From DAOPYU01 sp942493245 (GTDB lineage Bacteria; Sumerlaeota; Sumerlaeia; UBA8349): a stretch of 64,000 bases of DNA. Below, one piece after another: positions 19,594 to 28,241 of this stretch. A program made the translations under genes and the position numbers. Location of the stretch: the NCBI GenBank assembly GCA_942493245.1, contig OW818685.1, positions 496,001 through 560,000 on the forward strand, read 5' to 3'. The notes below the pieces were generated by a model. That model ran no database searches. It worked only from the letters and a program-made list of their open reading frames with translations, and was not told where the DNA came from. Every line of letters begins with the position of its first letter. The stretch's first letter is position 1.

Positions 19594-20961
19594 CTAAAGC
19601 ATCCACGGAGCGCGCATGGCGGGGCTTAACAGGCCATTGACCCGCTCGTCGTTGGTGCAACGCTCTTTCTCGGGGTCCCACTTGATCGGCGAGTTGAGCG
19701 TCATGGCGATGTTGAGCAGGTGGCAGATACTCGCCGTTCGATGTCCCGCCTCGGCCGTCGCCATGGGAGCCTGCCGCGTCTTGACGCACTGGATGAAGTT
19801 TTCGCGGTGTCCCGGACTGCGTCCCAGCGTTTCCTCACCTGGGCCGATGGTTTCTTTCAAAAGACTCTGGCTGCTCGCTTCGAGTTCTCCCCCGTGGATG
19901 TTGATGAAAATCCACCCCTCATCTCCGATGAATTTCAGGCCGCGCGGCGGATTGCTGGTTCCAATCATCCGGACTCCGTTGGCATAGAGCGCCTCGAATT
20001 CATACTTCAGGAAAGCGTTGTAAGGCCCGTCGGGGTTGTTGCTGCCGGAGGCCTTGATCTCGATCGGGCCGGTGTGGTCGGTCTTGTTACCCAACTGGCC
20101 GATATCAATGATATGCGCGCCGCGGTCGGTCATTTCGCCGCCACCCGTGTCCATGATGAAGCGCCAGTAGAAATGGCAGCGCCGCGAATGGTAGGGCCGC
20201 CACTGGGTGTGGCCCTGCCACATCTCCCAATCGAGGGTCTTCGGGACCGGTTGCTCGGGCAACGGAGTCAGAAACCGCCGGATTTCTTCATGGTGCGGAT
20301 CGTTGTTGGGCAGGTTGATCTGAATCGTGTTGAGTTTTCCGATCCGTCCGTTGCGCACCAGTTCACAGGCCTGGCGAACCGTACCGGTGGAGCGTTCGTG
20401 CGACCCCGTCTGGAGGATGCGCCCGTAGCGTTTGACCGCCTCGCACACGGCGCGTCCCTCGGCCACCGAGTTGGTCAGAGGCTTTTCGCAATAGATGTCC
20501 ATGCCGGCCCGCGCCGCCGCAACGCTGATCAGCCCATGCCAGTGGTCCGGCGTACAAATCAACGCCGTGTCAATGTCCTTGCGCGCCAGCACCTCGCGAT
20601 AATCGGTGTACAGGTCACATCCTTTGAACTCGCCGGCTTTAGCCCGGTCCTCATAGGCCTTCTTCACTTCCTCGTGCGCCGGTTTCAAACCGTGTGCATT
20701 TCCGTCGTAGTACCCAACATCGTTTCCCTGTTCGACGTCGCACAGCGCCACCACCTGGACATCGGACATTCCGAGGAACTGTTTCATATTCCACGTCCCC
20801 TGTCCCCCCAGGCCGATGCACCCCATCGTGATGCGATTGCTCGGCGAGGGCCGTCCATCCGCCCCCAGAGCCGAAGCCGGAATAATGGTCGGGAACCCCA
20901 CCGCCGCTGCGGCCACTGCCGCAGACCGTTTGAGAAACTGACGCCGGTCAACCTGCTGCAT
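19594..20961 (-). CDS. Gfo/Idh/MocA family oxidoreductase with Tat signal (1)
   Basis: This is an NAD(P)-dependent sugar oxidoreductase of the Gfo/Idh/MocA family, about 455 residues. The N-terminus RRQFLKRSAAVAAAAVGF is a twin-arginine export signal. The Rossmann motif MGCIGLGGQGTWNMKQF follows (residues about 46-62), then ICTPDHWHG and the family's EKP motif in DIYCEKPLTNSV (about 138-149). GGAAAGGTGAAG precedes the ATG at 20961. Tat export implies it folds with its cofactor in the cytoplasm and works outside the inner membrane. It lies between its paralogue (21091-22437) and the UroD-like gene in the same direction. The substrate, probably a sugar or glycoside, cannot be deduced. Confidence 0.92.
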   Translation of the reverse strand: MQQVDRRQFLKRSAAVAAAAVGFPTIIPASALGADGRPSPSNRITMGCIGLGGQGTWNMKQFLGMSDVQVVALCDVEQGNDVGYYDGNAHGLKPAHEEVKKAYEDRAKAGEFKGCDLYTDYREVLARKDIDTALICTPDHWHGLISVAAARAGMDIYCEKPLTNSVAEGRAVCEAVKRYGRILQTGSHERSTGTVRQACELVRNGRIGKLNTIQINLPNNDPHHEEIRRFLTPLPEQPVPKTLDWEMWQGHTQWRPYHSRRCHFYWRFIMDTGGGEMTDRGAHIIDIGQLGNKTDHTGPIEIKASGSNNPDGPYNAFLKYEFEALYANGVRMIGTSNPPRGLKFIGDEGWIFINIHGGELEASSQSLLKETIGPGEETLGRSPGHRENFIQCVKTRQAPMATAEAGHRTASICHLLNIAMTLNSPIKWDPEKERCTNDERVNGLLSPAMRAPWML

Positions 20962-21090
20962 CTTCTTCACCTTTCCACAACCCGCTTCCTCGCATTGAAA
21001 AAACAAGCCGTGATCCGAATTGAAGTTGGGGGCGCTCACTGTCGGGCCACCCCGTGCCGTGATCGTCCGGGAAAACCCGAACCGCTCATT

Positions 21091-22437
21091 TCACATCGCC
21101 CAGGGAGCGCGCATGCTCCGTGTCAACCACCGGTTCGCTTCCTCGTCATTTACGAAAATTTCCTGCTTCGCGTCCCACCGCAGCTTGCGCCCCGTGCGGA
21201 TAGCGATATCGGCCAGCAGGCACGCCGTACAGGATCGGTGGCCGTTCTCGACCGGCGCCACCGTCTCGGCGCGCGACCGCAGGCACTCCACAAAATTCTG
21301 CTTGTGGTCGAGGCTCTTGTAGAGGTGCAGTTCGTCCGGCCCGATCACCGACCGCATCAGGGACTTGGGATTCGTGTCCATTGCGCCGCGTGTCACCCAG
21401 ACCGAACCTTCGGAGCCGATGAACTCGACGCCCGACTTGACCTGTCCCGGACCCGTTCCCTCATCCGCAAAGATCACCGTCACATCGTTCGGGTACTGGT
21501 ATTCGACCCGGAAGCGTCCATGCACATTCCAGAGTCCATCGGGCGGGAACTCGGCGGTTCCTTGAATTGCCAGGGGGCCGCTGTTTTCCACCCCCAGACC
21601 CCAGTGCGCGATGTCCATGTGGTGCGATCCCCAACCGGTCAACATCCCCGCGCCATAGTCGGCGATGCGCAACCAACCGGGCCGGTCGTACCCCTTTTGA
21701 GGGTGAACCCGCTTCTCCGTATAGGGCGCCCACGGAGCCGGACCCAGCCAGAGATCGTAATTCAGATTCTTCGGGATGGGCATCTCCTGCTCGACTCCAG
21801 TTCCCGGGTCAATACCACATCCCACCTTGACCGTGTGGACTTTGCCGATGCGCCCGTTGCGCACCAGTTCGCATGCAAAGCGGAATCGCTCGTCGGAACG
21901 CTGCTGGCTGCCTACCTGAAACACCACGCCGCTGCGCCGCACCGCGTCGCTGACCACCCGTCCCTCCTGGATGGTCAGGCTCATCGGTTTTTGCAGGAAA
22001 ATGTCCTTCCCGCCGCGAGCCGCCGCCAGGGCCGGGAGCACATGCCAGTGGTCGGGCGTGCAGATCATCACTGCGTCAATATCGCTGCGTGAGCAAACCG
22101 TCCGGTAGTCCTCGACGGTGTCGCACCCCTTGAACGCCCCACTTTTCATGTCGTCGGCGTAGCGTTGTTCGACAATGCGCTTCGCGTCGGCCATCCGGTT
22201 CGAGTCCGCGTCACAGACCGCCACCACGCGAATTTCATTGAAGCGCATCAGGTCGCGCATGTCGTCCCGGCCCATACGCCCGACCCCGATGCACCCCATG
22301 TTAATCCGGTTGCTCGGCGCGTTGGCGCCCAGCGCCGTGGCCGGTATGATTGTGGGGAAGGCCAACGCGGCGCCTCCGGCCAGCGCGCCTTTCAAAAATC
22401 CGCGTCGCGTACAATTCTTCCTGTCAAGCATCGTCAT
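21091..22437 (-). CDS. Gfo/Idh/MocA family oxidoreductase with Tat signal (2)
   Basis: A 448-residue paralogue of the neighbouring oxidoreductase. The Tat signal is TRRGFLKGALAGGAALAF. The dinucleotide-binding motif is MGCIGVGRMGRDDMRDL (residues about 47-63), and the EKP position reads QKP in DIFLQKPMSL (about 144-153), a common variant in exported members. The GWGSHHMDIAHWGLG stretch holds conserved active-site histidines. Its ATG overlaps the stop codon of the PmoA-like gene (ATGA), so the two are translationally coupled. Both paralogues end with a similar MRAPW-M/ML sequence, showing a recent common origin. Confidence 0.92.
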   Translation of the reverse strand: MTMLDRKNCTRRGFLKGALAGGAALAFPTIIPATALGANAPSNRINMGCIGVGRMGRDDMRDLMRFNEIRVVAVCDADSNRMADAKRIVEQRYADDMKSGAFKGCDTVEDYRTVCSRSDIDAVMICTPDHWHVLPALAAARGGKDIFLQKPMSLTIQEGRVVSDAVRRSGVVFQVGSQQRSDERFRFACELVRNGRIGKVHTVKVGCGIDPGTGVEQEMPIPKNLNYDLWLGPAPWAPYTEKRVHPQKGYDRPGWLRIADYGAGMLTGWGSHHMDIAHWGLGVENSGPLAIQGTAEFPPDGLWNVHGRFRVEYQYPNDVTVIFADEGTGPGQVKSGVEFIGSEGSVWVTRGAMDTNPKSLMRSVIGPDELHLYKSLDHKQNFVECLRSRAETVAPVENGHRSCTACLLADIAIRTGRKLRWDAKQEIFVNDEEANRWLTRSMRAPWAM

Positions 22438-23690
22438 TTCCTTTCCAGCGTGGCCTTGGGTGGATTAGCGAAGTCGCTCCAGATCGCTTCCGCCTGCGCG
22501 GCATCGAGCGTCCCGTCGTACACAGCCAATCGGTAACGCAATTCGTACGTCTGCCCCGGTTCGAACGCCCAATCCTCCTGCTGCACCGGACAGAAATTGA
22601 AGAACACCTGATTCGAGTCGTTCCAGATGCGGACCGGTTCGGGATGGCAGCGGTTCTCCGGGTTGCTCATGAAGAGAATTCCGGCGGGGCCTTTCTCGGT
22701 TGGACCGTAGATCAGACACCAGCGGGCGCGGGTTGCGTGACCGTCCTTGCGCGTTTTGCCCTCGGACGTCAAATACTCGCTGCCCGGCTTGTCCCACTCC
22801 TCCGTCGCCCGGAACCCCAACCCTCCGTAGCGATATTTGGGCAATTTCAGGGGACTGGCCGTCGCGCACCGCTCGCGGATCGCGTAATCGAGCAGGTAAA
22901 CCCCCTTTCGGGTTTTCCCCGGCGCCCACACGCGAATCTGGCGATCCTCGTTCAGGACCGTCTTTTCCCCGTCTTTCGTCTTCAGCGCCACGTGGTCCAG
23001 CTGCGCCGAAAACCCGCCAAACACCGGCCCACTCTCCGTCTGGGTGAACTTGCGAAACCGCACCGTGCCCGTTCCGTCGCCGATGTTCCAGAAGTCCACC
23101 TTCTTCCCCTCGAACATCGTGTCGGTCCACGGATTCCACAACCCCATGTGGTGGATGTGGTCCTTGGGATGGATCCGGGTCAGCCGCGCCCCGGCCAGCG
23201 TCCAGAGCGGGTGCGCGAAACCGCTGCTCGTGAAGAGCGGGTTCGATCCCTCGGGCGGCGGAACCGGCGCATGGTTGAAACGCAACACGTCCGACTTGCC
23301 GATCTGAATGTCCAGCGTCTTGTCGTTCTGGCTCACCCCGACGAGGGGGCTTTCGGCGCCACGGCCGTTTTCCAGTTCATAGACGCGCTTGCTCCCCGCC
23401 GGGCTTGAGCCTTCCAGTATCCACCAGAGCCGCGCAGGTTGACCCGCCTCCACCTGACAGGGCACGTCCACTCGCTCGGTTCCTTTGAGTTCCGTCAACT
23501 TTAGCCCTTTTTCCAACGCATCGGGATCTACACCCTCCAGCGCTACTGACACGGGAGAGTCTGTTCGAGCCAGATCCCCCGCCTCAACCGTGATCGTTCC
23601 CAGGGATGCGGCCCACCCGCCTGTCTGAAGAACGAGCAGGATTGCCGAAACCCCCAGAAGATTCCAAAATGCCCTCTGTTTTCCCCTCAT
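22434..23690 (-). CDS. PmoA-like (DUF6807) secreted protein
   Basis: This roughly 418-residue protein matches the family annotated as 'PmoA family' or DUF6807. A signal peptide (residues about 1-27, ending GGWAA) precedes a beta-rich body with FTSSGFAHPLWTLAGARLTR and HPKDHIHHMGLWNPW, whose clustered histidines (about 180-190) may bind metal or substrate. Despite the name there is no reason to link it to methane oxidation; the family is typically found in polysaccharide-utilisation settings. ACAGGAG lies 7 bases before the ATG at 23690. It is the first gene of the five-gene cluster and overlaps the next gene by 4 bases. Confidence 0.85.
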   Translation of the reverse strand: MRGKQRAFWNLLGVSAILLVLQTGGWAASLGTITVEAGDLARTDSPVSVALEGVDPDALEKGLKLTELKGTERVDVPCQVEAGQPARLWWILEGSSPAGSKRVYELENGRGAESPLVGVSQNDKTLDIQIGKSDVLRFNHAPVPPPEGSNPLFTSSGFAHPLWTLAGARLTRIHPKDHIHHMGLWNPWTDTMFEGKKVDFWNIGDGTGTVRFRKFTQTESGPVFGGFSAQLDHVALKTKDGEKTVLNEDRQIRVWAPGKTRKGVYLLDYAIRERCATASPLKLPKYRYGGLGFRATEEWDKPGSEYLTSEGKTRKDGHATRARWCLIYGPTEKGPAGILFMSNPENRCHPEPVRIWNDSNQVFFNFCPVQQEDWAFEPGQTYELRYRLAVYDGTLDAAQAEAIWSDFANPPKATLERK

Positions 23691-23865
23691 CGCACGACTC
23701 CTGTTCCGAAAATATACACGTGGGAAAAGGCTTTGAATCACCCCCCACCCGGCGCAACGGCAGAACGAATAAAATGCGGTCTCTCCGCACGATTTCAATC
23801 CACAAAGATCTGGTACCTAAGTTTCGCATGCCGATTATGAAAAGTCGAATTGCTGCGGTCAAGCT

Positions 23866-24290
23866 TTTTACCCACAAAAGCGAGATTCAATCCGATCCGG
23901 TAGAGAAACTGACGGGGCCTGTGTGAGGACGCAGACTGCGACGATTTGTGAACCACCAAGGCGCCAAGACACCAAGTTTCTTGTTGTTTCTTCGTGTCTT
24001 GGCGTCTTGGCGGTGAAATCGGAAAAGCCCCTGACCGCATTCGGAACAATCCATCCGAACCCACGGCCAGGGGCCTTTTTAACCGCAAAAGCGCGAAAGA
24101 ATTCGATTCGGTGGAGAAACTGACGGGGCCTGTGTGAGGACGCAGACTGCGACGATTTGTGAACCACCAAGGCACCAGGACACCAAGTTTCTTGTTGTTT
24201 CTTGGTTTCTTGGTGTCTTGGTGGTGAAATCAGAAAGCCCCCGACCGCGTTCGGAACAATCCATCCGAACCCACGGTCAGGGGCTGAAAA
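23866..24290. repeat. Tandem duplication of a 211-bp unit containing family B palindromes
   Basis: Two head-to-tail copies start at about 23866 and 24075; GAGAAACTGACGGGGCCTGT recurs at 23903 and 24114, a 211-base step. Each unit contains a family B palindrome made of 8-bp CCAAGRCR units (23952-24014 and 24163-24225) and a GC-rich hairpin around TTCGGAACAATCCATCCGAA. The copies differ at scattered positions, so the duplication is not brand new. No gene is supported in the 670 bases from 23691 to 24360. Confidence 0.85.
24232..24285 (-). terminator. Probable terminator of ahcY
   Basis: Read on the minus strand, AGCCCCTGACCG and GGTTCGGA pair with TCCGAAC and CGGTCGGGGGCT around a short loop, followed by TTTCTG. 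It lies about 75 bases past the ahcY stop codon. A sister hairpin with a better T-run on the plus strand lies at about 24025-24081 in the other repeat unit. Confidence 0.6.
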
Positions 24291-24360
24291 CAAGCCTTAT
24301 TTTGAAATCTGAGCGGAAGAGAAACCGCCCCGATTCGTCACACCCGGCGATCTTACAATC

Positions 24361-25791
24361 TTAGTACCGGTAATGATCGGGCTTGTAAGGCCCGTCCACC
24401 GGTACGCCGATGTAGTCGGCCTGTTTCGGGGTCAGTTTCGTGAGTTTGACGCCGAGCTTGCCCAGGTGCAGACGGGCCACTTCTTCGTCGAGTCGTTTGG
24501 GCAACGTGTACACGCCGATGGCGTGTTTCTCGGTCCAGAGGGCGATCTGTGCCAGCGACTGGTTGGTGAACGAGTTCGACATCACGAACGACGGATGCCC
24601 CGTGGCACAGCCCAGATTGACCAGACGCCCCTCGGCGAGCATATAGATCGAACGCCCGTCCGGAAAGCGGTACCGGTCCACCTGGGGCTTGATCGTCATT
24701 TTCTCGATCCCCGGGTAGTTGTTCAGTTTGTCCACCTGGATCTCGTTGTCGAAGTGGCCGATGTTACACACGATCGCCTGGTCGAGCATTTTTTCCATGT
24801 GCTCGATCCGGATAATCTCGCAGTTGCCCGTGGTGGTGACGAAAATGTTCGCTTCGCCCAGCGCGTCCTCGACCGTCGTGACCTCGTAACCTTCCATCGC
24901 CGCCTGCAAGGCGCAGATCGGGTCAATTTCCGTCACCAGCACGCGCGCGCCGAAACCGCGCATGGACTGCGCGCACCCCTTGCCCACATCGCCATACCCG
25001 CACACGCACACCACCTTGCCCGCCACCATGACATCGGTGGCGCGCTTGATGCCGTCGGCCAGCGACTCGCGGCAGCCGTAGAGGTTGTCGAACTTCGACT
25101 TGGTCACCGAGTCGTTGACATTGATGGCCGGGAAGAGCAGCGCGCCCTCTTTCATCATCTGATAGAGGCGGTGGACGCCCGTCGTTGTTTCTTCGGACAC
25201 CCCGCGCATTTCCGGGACCATTTTGTGCCAGAACTGCGGGTCGCGCTCGAGCTGGCGCTTGAGAAGAGCATTGATGACAGCCAGTTCGTGGTTGTCGGTC
25301 GGCTCGTCCAGAATCGAGGCGTCGTCCTCGGCCTTGCAGCCACGGTGGATCAGCAGGGTCGCGTCGCCGCCGTCGTCCACGATTAGATTCGGTCCCTTTC
25401 CGCCGGGGAAACTCAACGCCTGGAGGGTGCATTCCCAATATTCTTCGAGGCTCTCGCCCTTCCACGCGTACACGGGCGTGCCCGTCTCGGCGATGGCGGC
25501 GGCCGCATGGTCCTGGGTCGAGAAAATGTTGCACGAAGCCCAGCGCACATCGGCGCCAAGTTCTTTGAGCGTCTCGATGAGCACCGCCGTCTGAATCGTC
25601 ATGTGGAGCGAACCGGTGATCCGCGCGCCCTTGAGCGACTGGGTCGGGCCGTACTTCTCGCGCACGCTCATCAGACCCGGCATTTCCTGCTCGGCAATGA
25701 TGATTTCTTTCCGGCCAAACTCGGCCTGGCTCATATCGGCTACCTTGGAAGTCTGTCCGCTGTAGTCGGGCAATTCGATCCGCGCTGTCAT
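24361..25791 (-). CDS. ahcY: S-adenosylhomocysteine hydrolase (adenosylhomocysteinase)
   Basis: The enzyme splits S-adenosylhomocysteine to adenosine and homocysteine, removing the inhibitory product of SAM-dependent methylation. The 476-residue length fits the bacterial long form. Visible signatures are the substrate region SLHMTIQTAVLIETL, SCNIFSTQDHAAAAI, the NDSVTKSKFDNLYGCRESL segment, the NAD-binding GYGDVGKGCA (residues about 264-273) and the C-terminal KPDHYRY that closes over NAD of the adjacent subunit. The start at 25791 (MTARIELPDYSG) has AAGGAG upstream; earlier in-frame codons give a low-complexity leader not seen in the family. It is monocistronic by position. Confidence 0.97.
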   Translation of the reverse strand: MTARIELPDYSGQTSKVADMSQAEFGRKEIIIAEQEMPGLMSVREKYGPTQSLKGARITGSLHMTIQTAVLIETLKELGADVRWASCNIFSTQDHAAAAIAETGTPVYAWKGESLEEYWECTLQALSFPGGKGPNLIVDDGGDATLLIHRGCKAEDDASILDEPTDNHELAVINALLKRQLERDPQFWHKMVPEMRGVSEETTTGVHRLYQMMKEGALLFPAINVNDSVTKSKFDNLYGCRESLADGIKRATDVMVAGKVVCVCGYGDVGKGCAQSMRGFGARVLVTEIDPICALQAAMEGYEVTTVEDALGEANIFVTTTGNCEIIRIEHMEKMLDQAIVCNIGHFDNEIQVDKLNNYPGIEKMTIKPQVDRYRFPDGRSIYMLAEGRLVNLGCATGHPSFVMSNSFTNQSLAQIALWTEKHAIGVYTLPKRLDEEVARLHLGKLGVKLTKLTPKQADYIGVPVDGPYKPDHYRY

Positions 25792-25984
25792 CTGTATAGG
25801 TTCTCCTTTTTGTTGTTGTCCGCGCGCCGGTTCTGCCTCCACACACCGCCGGACCCTCGGTTTGCGGCAAGGTCTCGCAACCGCCTCGCGAATACCCGAC
25901 CATTCCGTTGGATCATACCGAAACGCCCGGACGGGAGCAAGCGCCGTTTGGTTGAACCCGCACACCCGTGGGTTGAACTCCGCT

Positions 25985-26023
25985 GACAAAAAAGCCCCCC
26001 TCTTTCGGGAAAGAGGGGGGCTT
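25985..26023 (-). terminator. Rho-independent terminator of the chemoreceptor gene
   Basis: A 14-bp stem (AAGCCCCCCTCTTT pairing with AAAGAGGGGGGCTT) with a 4-base loop is followed, on the minus strand, by a run of seven T (GCTTTTTTTGTC). It lies 27 bases past the chemoreceptor stop codon. Confidence 0.92.
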
Positions 26024-26049
26024 CAATCGGATGACTTCTTTTTTTCAAC

Positions 26050-27744
26050 TCAGAAATCCTGAAAATTCGAGTCCTCGTCGAACGGGATGGCCTGGGCGGC
26101 CTTACTCTTGACCGGGGGACGCGGAGAAGCGGGTCTGGATTGGGCGCCCGGATGTCCCAGCAAGCCCACCGGTTTCCCCATCGGTTTCCCCGCCGGTTTG
26201 GCGGCAGGCGACACAGCCACGACCGGACGGTGCGAACCGCTGTCCACTTTCAAATTCAAACCGACCTGCGTACCCTGGGTGTCTGCGCCCGCCCCCCCGA
26301 CAATCAGATCAATGGCATGGACGACCCGTTTGACCCGCTGGGACTGAACGGCCAGTTCGGCGCTGGCCGAGGCGGATTCCTGCGAACTGGCGGCAACCTG
26401 CTGGGTCACCTTATCCATCTGAGCCACGGCGTCGTTGATCTGCCGAATGCCCTCGGACTGTTCGTTCGAAGCGGTCACGATCTGTTCGATCCCTTGCGCG
26501 ACCGACCTGCCGCTCTCGGTCAGTTTCCGAATCCCATCGGCCACCTGAACAACCACTTCGGCTCCCTCGTTGGCCTGGGCCACACTGGTTTGAATCAAGG
26601 TGGCCGTGTCTTTCGCCGCCAACGCCGACCGCTGCGCCAGGTTGCGTACCTCCTCAGCCACCACGGCGAAGCCCTTGCCATGCTCGCCCGCGCGCGCCGC
26701 CTCGACAGCCGCATTCAGCGCCAGCAGGTTCGTCTGGAATGCGATCTCCTCAATCGTCTTGATGATCCCCGAAATCTTGTTCGACGATTCCTTGATCCCA
26801 TGCATGGTGTTCACCATGCGCTCCATCGCGCCGCTGGCGTGCAGGATCACTTTCTGAGTCTCGTTCATCTGGACGTTGGCCCGCTGGGCGCCTTCCGAAT
26901 TGCTGCGGGACTGGCTGGCCAGTTCCTCGAGCGCCGCGGACGATTCCTCGAGACTCGACGCCTGCTCGGAGGCTTCCCCGGCCAGGTGTTGACTGGCGTC
27001 CGCAATCTGGGCCGACGCGTTCGAAATATGGTTCGCGCCGTCCCTCAATTCTTCCACCGCCTGGTGCAACGGACGGGCAATGCTGCGGGCCACCAGAATG
27101 GACACGATGATTCCCAGGATCAAGACCCCCACCGACGGGAAAAGGATCGCCAGAATCAGACTGCGCATCGAGGCGTCCACCATAGCCAGAAGTTCCGTCT
27201 GGGGGATGCCGATGAACAAAATCCCAATCATCTCGCCCGTCTGGCCCAACAGGGGCATATAACCCGTCACATAAGGCTTCTTCAGGATTTCAGCCTTCCC
27301 GTAATAGGTTTCCTTGTTCATGATCGGTTTATAGGCGGCGCTCTTAGTCCCCAACTTGGTTCCGACGGCGCGCGAACCATCCTCTTGCTTGATACTGGTA
27401 ATCACACGCGTGAAATCGTCGCCGTCTTTGATGAAGACCGTAGAGTCGCATCCGATGTCTTTTTGAACCGAGTCCACCATTTCGAAACGCCCGTCAATGG
27501 CGACTCCCTCTTTATCCACCAGTTTTCCCTCTTTGAGGGTCAACTGGCCGAACGCATCCTGAAGGTACCGCCCAGCCGCGTTCAGATCGCCCTTCAGGCG
27601 GGCGTCCATGCTGGCCGCCAACAGCTTTTCTTCAGCCTGCCGGGCGCTCCAGAGAGCAAAAATTAAAATGACGCTGCTGGAAAAAACCAACAACAGGGTA
27701 AACGAGGTGATGATCTTGAAACGGAGAGAAGCGTTCTTAAACAT
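26050..27744 (-). CDS. Methyl-accepting chemotaxis protein with extracytoplasmic Cache domain
   Basis: A 564-residue transmembrane chemoreceptor. TM1 is at residues about 9-30. A periplasmic Cache-type sensor (Cache_3/Cache_2-like, DSTVFIKDGDDFTRVITS, GYMPLLGQTGEMIGILFIG) spans about 31-185, TM2 is about 190-212, then HAMP-like sequence and the signalling hairpin. The tip EEIAFQTNLLALNAAVEAAR (about 347-366) contacts CheA and CheW. The C-terminal 80 residues are Pro/Ala/Lys-rich (PAAKPAGKPMGKP) without a CheR-binding pentapeptide. AAGGGGG precedes the ATG at 27744. No che or flagellar operon is nearby, so the ligand and output are unknown. Confidence 0.94.
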   Translation of the reverse strand: MFKNASLRFKIITSFTLLLVFSSSVILIFALWSARQAEEKLLAASMDARLKGDLNAAGRYLQDAFGQLTLKEGKLVDKEGVAIDGRFEMVDSVQKDIGCDSTVFIKDGDDFTRVITSIKQEDGSRAVGTKLGTKSAAYKPIMNKETYYGKAEILKKPYVTGYMPLLGQTGEMIGILFIGIPQTELLAMVDASMRSLILAILFPSVGVLILGIIVSILVARSIARPLHQAVEELRDGANHISNASAQIADASQHLAGEASEQASSLEESSAALEELASQSRSNSEGAQRANVQMNETQKVILHASGAMERMVNTMHGIKESSNKISGIIKTIEEIAFQTNLLALNAAVEAARAGEHGKGFAVVAEEVRNLAQRSALAAKDTATLIQTSVAQANEGAEVVVQVADGIRKLTESGRSVAQGIEQIVTASNEQSEGIRQINDAVAQMDKVTQQVAASSQESASASAELAVQSQRVKRVVHAIDLIVGGAGADTQGTQVGLNLKVDSGSHRPVVAVSPAAKPAGKPMGKPVGLLGHPGAQSRPASPRPPVKSKAAQAIPFDEDSNFQDF

Positions 27745-28241
27745 GGTTAACCCCCTTTTCCTCTGAATACAAATAGCGCAATCGCTGTGCCAAAAACAAT
27801 CCGTCCACTTAACTTCTATAAACCTCTCTCTTTTCAACCCTTTGCGCATATTTTCAAAGATAAAACAGGGGCAGAAAAGGGAGGGGGGTGTTACCGTGAA
27901 TTCCGTCCGGCGCCAATTGTTATTTTCAAAACACTGCTTTTATTCGAGTTACTCGTGTGTGTTACGTATAAGCAACAGTGTTTCCATTTGGTAACACTGC
28001 CAGAATCCCTTGTTGGAAAGAATGGCAGCCCCCCCGATACAAACGAGTCGTTTTTCTTCCGCCTGCCGCAAGAAACTGGCCGCAGGGTAAGGAAGGTGAA
28101 GATCTTGAGGTGGAACGACGCATTCTCAACAGGGTTGTATTCCTTTGTCTGAGCATCGGGAAGGCGCACCCGAACATGCTTGACCGCAGAAGCCGCATGA
28201 AGCGCTTCGGTCGGTTCCGGGAACACGAAAACCAGGTTAAC
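27745..28241. other. Intergenic region without a supported gene
   Basis: About 500 bases between the chemoreceptor start and the left end of the insertion sequence. A 153-codon minus-strand frame crosses the IS boundary and has no recognisable content, so I do not call it. A small inverted repeat CAGTGTT...AACACTG occurs near 27975-28000. The chemoreceptor promoter should be here but I could not identify it. Confidence 0.4.

Noticed and set aside
19720..22092. 790-codon plus-strand open frame across two Gfo/Idh/MocA genes
   Set aside because: It runs antisense through two genes with unmistakable Tat and Rossmann motifs and has no motif of its own.
22434..23690. Role in methane oxidation suggested by the name PmoA
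   Set aside because: The family name is historical; there are no pmoB or pmoC genes, no membrane-spanning monooxygenase pattern, and the context is carbohydrate processing.
23952..24225. Possible CRISPR array in the repeats downstream of ahcY
   Set aside because: There are only two large tandem units with internal palindromes, no constant repeat separated by unique spacers, and no cas gene.
25792..25989. Longer N-terminus for the ahcY product
   Set aside because: The extra 66 residues are low-complexity and absent from the family, and a ribosome site precedes the internal ATG.
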